Assembly (NCBI GenBank): GCA_009103225.1
Contig: RHPI01002402.1
Location: forward strand, 525,099 to 589,098
Source of the DNA: Chlorokybus atmophyticus
Taxonomy: Eukaryota > Streptophyta > Chlorokybophyceae > Chlorokybales > Chlorokybaceae
Reading direction: 5' to 3'
DNA length: 64,000 bases
Shown: positions 56,432-64,000 of the stretch, one piece after another
Position numbering within the stretch: the first letter of the stretch is position 1
Layout of the letters: the number at the start of each line of letters is the position of its first letter
Program-made: the position numbers and the translations under genes
Notes under the pieces: generated by a model
Databases searched by the model: none
Seen by the model: only the letters and a program-made list of their open reading frames with translations
What the model was told of the DNA's origin: nothing

Positions 56432-59400
56432 TCAATACATGCAATGTTGGTTGAATTTCATTCGCCGTCCATCACTTCTACTTTCCTCAGTCCAAGCGCA
56501 GCTGCTTCTGCTGCTCCCTTGCCTTGGCCAGTCGAGCTTTGTTTTGGCTGAGAAAGGGTCCTCCACCTGGTCGCTCGCAGCTGTGTTAACCACCCAGACG
56601 CCTAGCCTCCTCCCCTCTGCCTTCTTCAGGTAGTCGACTACCATATGACCGTCGGACCGCACCTCTTTGACCACAACAACCCAAGGGGGTGGGTCAGCAG
56701 GATCTTCATCTGCGGGCTCATGCGGAAGTCCGAAGTCGAAAATGAACTTGCTGTTGTGCCGCATCTCCAGGACATCGCCCTTTTCTGGCCACACCGGCAA
56801 GGGGATGTCGGCTGCAGTGACTCTCAACTCTGTGCTGTCATAGTCGTACGCCAATTGATGATTTGCTACATCACGGTTGAGCAACACCCAGAGCTTGCGT
56901 TGCAACTGGTCTCCACCGATGAGCGTAAACTCATCTGCCAAACGCCCAATGCACTGTGCACCAGTGTCTCTGTCAATCAGGTCATTGCCCATGGCATCAC
57001 GCTTCTTGGTATAAGGCCGCACTTGCACATGGATAGTGGATTTCCGCCAATTGAACAGGTAGATCTCATCCACCCGGCATGGTGCGACAGTTGGGTCCGC
57101 CATCTTCACGTTATCAACGCCTCTGCGTCTGCAATACCAAAGGCTTTACTCACTCACTTTGTATCAAGAGATGACAGTAGACTTTCGGGCAGAGCAATAG
57201 AATGCGTAATTGGTAGACACTGGACAGTGCCTATAAGACTTTCGGTCAGAGCAATAGATTACATAATTCGTAGACACTGGACAATGCCTATGAGACTTTA
57301 GGTCAGAGCAATAGATTGCAAAATTCGTAGACACTGGACAGTGCCCATGAGACTTTAAGTCAGAGCAATAGATTGCAAAATTCGTAGACTATACCACACC
57401 TGTAAATGACCCCGTTACGCAGATATGCGCGGAACTTGCGTATGCCTCCGGGCAAGTTGCCAGTGATGTCCTCAACGCGCTTGATTTCCAAGGCCAAGGG
57501 TCCCTGAAGAGGGACAGGCTTCCTGGTGCTGCCAATAAGGATGCCCTTTTCTCTAATCAGTCGCGCATGCTCCAAGTCTGGGAATTTCTCAGCGAGGGTC
57601 CAGAGCTCCATGGCGTGCTTTTGAGTGCGCACTTCGTAATGACAGTCACTACATGCTCCACTCAGAGGCTGGTAAACCTGCTGAGAGTGCGCCATTATAT
57701 CATTAGCTCGGTGGCACAACAGCTTTCCAGTCCTCTGATCTTCTCGCATGACGTTGAGCATCCTCAGAAACCATCTCCTTAGTGTACGCCGCATGTAGCT
57801 GATCTCAAACTGCTTCCCATTGGTGAAGGTGTTGACATAGTTGGACACAGTGCGCTCTTGCACAAAACACCAGTACACATCATGACTCCCGTGCCAGATG
57901 ATGTCCTCCAGAATGTGACCGGCACCGGCCATATGCTCGTTGGGCCTTTTGTTGGTGCCAAACAGGTCCTCCGAGTAGACCCTCCAATATTTCAAAAGAG
58001 CATTAGCAAGTTCCAATAGCTCCGCAGTCCAGCCATGTAGGCGAGAGTTGTGGAAGATGATGCGGATGAGCAAGTGAAGCGCAAAGCTGACATCTTTGGT
58101 TGCTTCGTCTACCAGATCGGACACAGCGTATGGCACAGCATACTGCACGAACATCTGCAAGTCCTGGGCCTTGAACCAAGCCAGGTGCTTGCTGATGCCT
58201 CTTGGGAAACGTTTGCTCTTCAAGTCCATGGGGCGTGATATGCGCATCTGGGACAGCCTGCGCTCCACCTTGGCAATGTCTTCGACATGCTTTAAACTAT
58301 CTGCACCCAGCGTACTGTGCACGAAACTTTTGCAAAGCCCCTCCAGCAACAGGTGCATCGTGTCATAGACCAAGTCACGGCAAGGGTTAAACTCATACAT
58401 ATGCCACAGCCGCCAGAGTGGAGATTTCCCTGTGATGCCGCACTCCATTGATTTTTCTTTCCGGTTTTGGCCATCGAGTGAGTCCACCATGCACGCGTTG
58501 TCGAACGCATCCTTTGCTGCTCTCTCTGCTGGGGGATGGCGGCAGTAGTAGCGATTGTCACCATAAAAATGGTATGTACGTGTCCTCGTAGTATCTTCAC
58601 CCTGCTCAGCACGCCGGGGCACTTGGTGCTGAGTGGCTTTGAGGAGACAACGCCGGCAGAGGACGAGGCCTCCATTCTTAAACTGGCCTATCTTACATTG
58701 CGCTGGCTGGTCACCCGTCCATGCCCACAGCACTACCCGCAGTGTTATCTCTTGACCTGCAATGAAGTCAACATCAGTATCTCACAACCAGTCTGATAGA
58801 GACTGTGATAGGCCGCACTGGGCAGTGCAGCCTATGACAGTCTCATAGACCGCAAGAAGGCAGATATGCTATAACCAAGTCGCAGCCACTGAACAGTGCC
58901 TATGAGACTTTGGCATACACAAAAATGGACTGCATAAGTTGTAGACTCTGAACAGTGCCTATGAGACTTTGGGTGATATAGGTGACAAAACATTTTATAA
59001 CCCAGTCATTACCTGGTCGTCGATCAAGCACGCGGCTGTCGACATGATTGGAATCGAGGCCATAACGAACAGTGAAGCCGTTCAAGTAGAGGTTCTCCAG
59101 GTCACGCACCAGTGGTTCCAGAAAGGGCTCCAGACTGTCCACACCGTTTGGGAGCTGATCAGTGGGAACAAAGAGCAAAGGCATGACGGAAGACTCTTGT
59201 GAGGAAATGCGCTTCCCGCCATTGAGCACAGAGGAACTGACAACGGTGCAGCTGTGCTTCACAGTGGTTGTTGAGCTGAAGCCGTCGGCGTGGATTAGCA
59301 GGGCTATGTTGCGAGGGTCGCCAAGAGCTTGCTGTACCATCTGATGGTTGGTTTTGTGGCACCCTGAGCATTTAAATGTCACGTGATCGCTTGCGTTGTG

Positions 59401-60584
59401 ATGCTCTAGATCGACATCCGGGATGTGGTGGCAGAATGCGCAGGACACAGGCAGCTTGATTTTGTGGCGAGGGTCCCGGAAGCTGCAGTGATGCTGCTTC
59501 TTCGCACCATGCCAATACTCAGTGTTTGCAGCAGGTACTTGTTCCACAGGGACGTGCAACCACTCATCTTTGTGGCGCCATTCCTCCAGATAGTCGTGAG
59601 CGATTGAAGGGACAGCTAACTTGGCGCTGAGCCAGGCACCTATGCGATTGTACAAGAAGTCGCAACATTCTTTGCGAACCCTGCCGCATCCCCCTCCGCA
59701 CGGTGTGTTGCGAAGGTGATCAATCATTTTTTGCTTGGTCTCGCTCGTGTCCGAGTCTTCGTCATCTTCATTGAGTGTGGGATAAGGTGCATCAAACAAG
59801 TACTTGCATGTGGGACAGACGGTCAGGCGCTGAGGAACAGGCATGCCGAGTGCGGCCAACAGTTTATCCACGGCGGCAATGTCTGTCGACAGCTCATCCG
59901 CGACAGGGCTGTGCGATATTGTGTCGCCTATGAGGCTGGCGATGTCATCCCGCAACTGCTCCTGTTTAAAAGGAACCTCCAAGGCCAGCTTGACCACAGA
60001 ATTTATCTAGCCAAAGATGAGCTTCATAATCTCGTTGACGAGAGCCCCTTGGCCACCAGAACCTTCCAGGGCTGTCACAATCTTTAGGTAGATATCCAGC
60101 CACTTCTTCGTAGCAGACTCCGATGGTGGTTGGCTGGGCTCGAGAGGTTGACTATGGGGAATAGGTGGTGCCCACCTGCTTGCGGCAACTGTCAGGTCAA
60201 GTGCACGGTGCGCCCTTGCAACTGCTTCGTCCACCATCTATGATGACAGAACTTGGTTAGCACGCCAGCGATCAACACCAATCCACATCACCACGCTATC
60301 AAGAATCACAAGCAAGACACACGCGTGCATGGCTGTGTCATAGACCAGACTGGCACTGTCCAGTGCCTATGAGTCTTTAGGTCTCAGCAAAGGAATACAT
60401 AAGTCGTAGACACTGGACAGTGCCTATGAGACTTTAGGTCAGAGCAATGGAGTGCATGACTCGTAGACACTGGACTATGAGACTTTCGGTCAGAGCAATA
60501 GATAACTGCATTGATAACTCATAGACCGCACTGCTTACCATGCCGCGGCATCCACTGGAACTGTAGTTGCAGATAACTTGACGA

Positions 60585-60617
<33 letters not shown>

Positions 60618-60769
60618 CTCTCCACATGATCAGATGACTCGTCGGCGAATGAGCCACCTCCAGCTTCAACAGCCGGTGACAGAGGGGAATGCGAAGTGGA
60701 TGGCTGGCAAGCGGTTGCAGGGGGGTGAGCAGCAGGCTGAGTTGCTGAAGCTGGCCTGCAGGGAATCAT
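56432..60769 (-). CDS. tnp2-type (CACTA/EnSpm-like) DNA transposase with one in-frame stop
   Basis: The exons 60539-60769, 59013-60237, 57400-58756 and 56432-57128 join exactly in phase to 1,169 codons. A poly-Gln N-terminus (CTG repeat) precedes a zinc-rich part (CPTCKYLFD, CGGGCGRVRKECC, CAFCHHIPD..HH..FKCSGCHKTNH). The Transposase_21 core follows: IALLIHADGFSSTTTVKHS, QEITLRVVLWAWTGDQPAQCK, FKNGGLVLCRRC and YDTMHLLLEGLCKSF, which parallel the DGF, TGD-P, C-x-x-C and D-MH blocks of tnp2 proteins. The C-terminal exon (PYTKKRDAMGNDLIDRDTG, WVVVVKEVRSDGHMVVDYL) is also typical of such elements. A TAG at 60007-60009 (codon 154) interrupts an otherwise open frame, so this copy is inactive, recoded or mis-sequenced there. 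Introns at 57.2, 58.9 and 60.4 kb carry the 57-bp repeat family. Confidence 0.83.
57168..57393. repeat. 57-bp tandem repeat family, intron copy 2
   Basis: Four units with an exact 57-base period (gtagacactgg at 57213, 57270, 57327 and 57384) fill most of intron 57129-57399 of the transposase gene. Consensus parts are gtagacactggacagtgcc, tatgagacttt-ggtcagag, caatagattgcaaaattc. Confidence 0.95.
58885..58975. repeat. 57-bp repeat family, intron copy 3
   Basis: Two diverged units (ctgaacagtgcctatgagacttt...gcataagttgtagactctgaacagtgcc) lie in transposase intron 58757-59012, in the same orientation as those at 57.2 kb. A related inverted stretch (actgtgataggccgcactgggcagtgcagcctatgacagt) lies just left at about 58,802-58,842. 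Confidence 0.85.
60355..60515. repeat. 57-bp repeat family, intron copy 4
   Basis: About three units (ggacagtgcctatgagacttt, aggtcagagcaatggagtgc, atgactcgtagacactgg) lie in transposase intron 60238-60538. The third unit has lost several bases. Same orientation as the 57.2 kb copies. Confidence 0.9.
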
Positions 60770-61510
60770 ATTAGGCGCTTAACAACTGCTGTCAAGAAAT
60801 CTGTGCTGGCTCACCGGTAATTTTGAGACCCCCCGAGTCCTGATTATTCACGCCATCTCGTCTGAATATTGATGACTTGATCCGTTTCACGCCTTTTGTC
60901 CGTGAATATCCAATGGTTATTGTACTTTCTGTCCCATCCCTGCCAAAAGGAACAGCGTTCTTCACCCGCAAGACGCATTCATATTCAACGTACATACCAC
61001 TGAACCTCGTTTCAACCCGTACACTTTGCATTTCAAACTGAGTATTTCGTGCATATTCAATGTCAGTCAAGTTGTAGTTGATGAACGATATGGTACAATG
61101 AATTGTCAGTGCCCAAACAGCAGAATAATCACCCAGCGTGTGTGGTGCTGGCTACGACTTGCCGCGAAAACCCTGAGTCCTAAATACCATTGCATAGTCA
61201 CCGTCATATTCAGGGAACATCTAGCATGAAATACACCAAGTCCCAAGTGCCATCGAACATTCAACACCACTTGACAAAACTGCCGATGTGAAATTACACC
61301 AAGTGCCAAGTGCCATTGAAAGTTCAACACCACTTGGCAAAACTGCCGCTGTGAAATTACACTAAGTCCCAAGTGCCATTGAAAAGGCAAGCATGCTAAT
61401 GGCATGCATTCTAAATTCTATTAAGCACAAAGTTAGCTTGGGCTACTATTACACAGCTGGCCAATGAACCTGTGCTTTTGACTACAATTTAGCTATGTAC
61501 CAACCGCCTG
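60770..61510. other. Short intergenic region with 63-bp tandem repeat
   Basis: Lies between the transposase start and the Ulp1 gene end. A minus-strand open frame at about 60,815-61,031 (MYVEYECVLRVKNAVPFGRD) ends at a donor-like ccg|gtgagc, but it does not join the transposase in phase and is not called. Three tandem units of exactly 63 bases (starting near 61234, 61297 and 61360; core caccaagtcccaagtgccat) cover 61,234-61,385. Confidence 0.6.
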
Positions 61511-63386
61511 CTACTTCACATCCGCCGTGACGTTTGCTGTGCTGGCATGCTGTCCATGAGTGTTCGCAGTCGTCTCCTTAAGCTGTCTGCCTCTTTTGGA
61601 CGAAACCAATCCTTTTGCATCTGCGTTGCACACACCCACACCATCTGGTTGCTCAACACATGTCAACCTACACGACTTTGCACTAAGGCAGCTGCCATAT
61701 GGAGTACATTCCAATGCATGAGCTGTACCTGCTGAAATATCGGGGCGTTTTGCTCAATTGGACCAGCTTGTATCCCATCTATAAACTTGTCAAGGTAAAC
61801 CATGACAAACAGCCCGCACGCAACTCCATCCCTCTGCTGAGGGACCTGCACGAACACGCTATGTCAATGCGGGCGAACCAAACGTATGTGCATCTACATA
61901 GGGATTGTGCCGGGAGAGGGCGTGACCTCATCACCAGGCCAAAACAACATGTCCTCCCTGTGGATCAAGTAGCGGGACGTTTGCGGGAGAGAAGCGCTGT
62001 TGCGACTCACTTCCATGCTTCCTGCCCCACATATAGTTTAGATAAGCGCGCATTGGTCCGTCGACGTTGCGATGTAGACCAAGGGAGTCGAGATGGACGA
62101 TCAAGGGCGGCGTGTTGCTTCCAAGTTCCCCTCCAGGATTGCACACCAGCAGCAGACTCCAGTGAGTCCTGTGGCATGCAGACTTCAAAGTGAGTCCATG
62201 CGAGCAAGTACAGCAGCACTGCAGTGCGAGAACTTGGCTTCACTCTCACCGGCTGTCTGGGTTGACAATTGCTGCCAGCAAGTTCTTGGAAAACGGATCG
62301 TTCTCCCACCTATCTATCCTGTGATTGCCACTGTGCCAGTTATGTTGTTCATGGCAGTGCACAATCTTGGTGTAGAAGTGCGGGTTGAACAGCCTCACGT
62401 GAATGCCTTCAGCTCTGCCCACGACCTCCTCTTCCTTATATCTGCGCGTGCGTGACACATACATGACACAGCTGCACAACACCAACAACGCAAGGCTCAT
62501 ACCTGCAAAAGAAGTGGAGCACGGTGTCGTTGAGCTCCTGTCTGCCGTCCAGCAACTTTCTGTCCGCTTCAAACACTGGCACCGCATCACGTGCATTTGC
62601 ACTAGGGTAAATGAACAGGGGCACAGGTGTTGACGCCTCAACTTCAGCACCCGGCCCGTCCAGCACCATGATGTCATCATCGCTGTCCACGAGGTCCACA
62701 ACTGCTGCAGCCGTCGTGGTTCCCTGACTTGGGTGCTGGCGACGTTCTCCGTTGGCATCCTCATCATCAAGTTCCATCGGGACTGGCTCTGCAGCGTAAA
62801 AAGGTAGGATTATGCAATAAGCGCCGCAACGCAAACCAAGAAGCGCCAGCACGTTGCTGCTTACCACTCATATCCTCATCCCCGCACTCTTGAACAAAGC
62901 TTCTACCCACGCTCTCAGTCGGTGGTTGTGAAACCCTACCGCTGCTGCCCGGCAGAGAACGACGCGCGAGGCTGTCCCTTGGAAGCTGTGCCGGAGCCCC
63001 ACCTTCTTCGTACGCAGCGCATTGCGAGCATGTGACCGCAAAGATGTTACCAACAGCATGACGTTGACAGAGGCTGTTTGGGCATGTCGCGCATACTTGT
63101 CGAGCTGGTTCATTGCATCTGTGCACATGGCACCTGCGTTCCAGTGATCATTTTAGAACTTGTCGACTTCAGACACCATGCATTCACTGGATACTGAAGC
63201 TTACTTGTGCCTTGGGCATTCCCAATGGTCATCTTCCACAGGTGGTACAGTGACGCAGCGTGCGTGGTAGCTCTTCCAGCAGCCTTCTGCATCACAGCCG
63301 AATATGCTACCGCCATCCTTGCAGACAAAGCAATAGTCTTCGTGTTCACGATTCTCCAATGCATCCAGCTCTAGCCCCGGTCTCAT
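61511..63386 (-). CDS. PHD-finger / Ulp1-type SUMO protease fusion
   Basis: Approximate exons: 63205-63386, 62865-63133, 62503-62788, 62363-62441, 62250-62318, 61935-62167, about 61672-61845 and about 61511-61640. The N-terminus is a PHD finger (CFVCKDGG...CWKSYHARCV...HWECPRHK) followed by a second Cys/His module (CHVHRCNEPARQVCATCPNS LCQRH...CSQC) like the C5HCH module next to PHD fingers in NSD-type proteins. A Ser/Asp linker (DLVDSDDDIMVLDGP) could hold a SUMO-interacting motif. The C48 cysteine protease domain follows: LLDGRQELNDTVLHFF, HVRLFNPHFYTKI, RWENDPFSKNLLAAIVNP, the catalytic HWSLLLVCNPG His, IVHLDSLGLHRN Asp, and VPQQRDGVACGLFVMVY with Gln and catalytic Cys. The triad is complete. 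The final two junctions are not settled in phase. A true start upstream of 63386 is possible, as the preceding sequence resembles an acceptor. Confidence 0.78.
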
Positions 63387-64000
63387 CCTGCAAACCAAGG
63401 TCAGGTGCCCAGATCTGCAGTCACACAACAGTAGGTATATGCAGCATCACAATAGCAAAGAGTACCTCATGTACTCAAAATGCCAGTCACGGCGTGTGGT
63501 CCACGACACCTCGCTCGCTCGCACCTTGCTTGCTTGGTTTGTTTGCTTACCTGAACATCTGTGCGTGTGCCGGTGTGTGTGTGTGTGTGCATGTGTGTGT
63601 GGGTGGTTGGGTTGGGCTTGTGTTGTTACTTCTCGTGGTTGGGGCAAAACGCTGGGGCAGCCTCGTGCGTAAGGCCTCGGTGACCTTGCCCCTGCGCCCA
63701 TGCACAAGTTGGTTTGGGGAAAACGCTGGGGCAGCCTCGTGCGTAAGGCCTCGGTGACCTTCCCTGCGCCAATGCACAAGTTGGTTGGGGGAAAACGCTG
63801 GGGCAGCCTCGTGCGTAAGGCCTCGGTGTCCAGGTTGCATGCTTGCATTATGCGTGTGGTTTCCAGTTTCAGTAGTTTTGCGGTGGTCACCTGCGCTTGG
63901 GTGCGATTGCTTGGATGGTTTACTTGCTTGCCTTCACATATGTGCGTGTGCTGGTGTCTGTGTGTGTGTGTGGTGGTTGGGGGGGGGGGGGGGGGGGGGG
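63387..64000. repeat. Right-end tandem repeats, GT microsatellite and poly-G
   Basis: Three copies of a roughly 75-80-base unit (aaaacgctggggcagcctcgtgcgtaaggcctcggtg) lie at about 63,646-63,832. GT-rich tracts occur at 63,570-63,600 and 63,955-63,975, each preceded by similar text (gcttgcct-aca-tgtgcgtgtgc), hinting at a larger direct repeat of about 370-380 bases. The last 20 or so bases are pure G, most likely a contig or read end and not biology. No gene is supported. Confidence 0.8.

Noticed and set aside
56432-60769. KDZ (Kyakuja/Dileera/Zisupton) transposase
   Set aside because: The DGF, TGD-P and D-MH blocks fit tnp2/Transposase_21 better than the KDZ core.
60815-61031. Extra first exon of the transposase
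   Set aside because: It has a donor-like end but the phase does not fit the next exon, and an ATG at 60769 already begins the in-phase exon.
63979-64000. Poly-G as a telomere
   Set aside because: No repeat unit is visible; a homopolymer at the window end is more likely a read or contig-end artefact.

Overview
The window is nuclear DNA from a eukaryote, most likely a green alga or other early-diverging member of the plant lineage. The evidence is an intron-containing histone H3 with the plant H3.3 signature residues (T31, Y41, H87, L90), a plant-style secretory glutaminyl cyclase, a tubulin cofactor D and SWAP splicing protein that resemble plant versions, intron-dense genes (up to 13 exons) with GT-AG and some GC-AG introns, and many microsatellites. 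I cannot name the species. Gene models were assembled by hand from reading frames and splice signals. Where exon phases add up exactly I give exon coordinates.

Left part (1-36.5 kb): a compact run of host genes on both strands. In order they are histone H3.3 (+, 2.4-3.4 kb); a secreted PhoPQ-activated pathogenicity-related (PqaA) type alpha/beta hydrolase (+, 6.0-9.0 kb, with an assembly gap in intron 1); an NTF2/SnoaL-like protein (-, 12.6-13.9 kb); a GNAT acetyltransferase (+, 14.2-15.5 kb); glutaminyl-peptide cyclotransferase (-, 16.2-18.0 kb); an F-box protein (-, 19.9-21.1 kb); an alpha/beta hydrolase (+, 22.7-24.6 kb); a membrane RING-H2 protein (-, 25.3-26.3 kb); a SURP-domain splicing regulator of the SFSWAP family (+, 27.2-30.3 kb); and tubulin-folding cofactor D (-, 31.5-36.5 kb). 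These are unrelated housekeeping genes with no operon-like logic.

Middle part (36.5-45.6 kb): AT-richer, gene-poor DNA full of repeat debris. It holds coding remnants at 37-38 kb, a 526-bp solo LTR with an intact 5-bp target duplication, a perfect 36-bp palindrome, a 165-bp tandem duplication and three copies of a dispersed repeat.

Right part (45.65 to at least 63.4 kb): an apparent large composite DNA transposon. It begins with an array of about a dozen GGACCA-N4-TGGTCC palindromes. It then carries an unrecognised multi-exon gene (-), a divergently transcribed gene for a very large zinc-binding/SET-domain/coiled-coil protein (+), a tnp2-type (CACTA/EnSpm-like) transposase gene (-) and a PHD-finger/Ulp1 SUMO-protease gene (-). 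A 57-bp tandem repeat family lies in introns of two of these genes about 9-12 kb apart, which ties them into one unit. A SET domain and a chromatin-reading PHD finger fused to a SUMO protease, travelling with a transposase, is the most interesting content here. In-frame stops in the transposase and SET genes and two compensating frameshifts in the latter suggest a partly decayed copy or uncorrected long-read errors. The right end of the window runs into tandem repeats and poly-G, probably a contig end.
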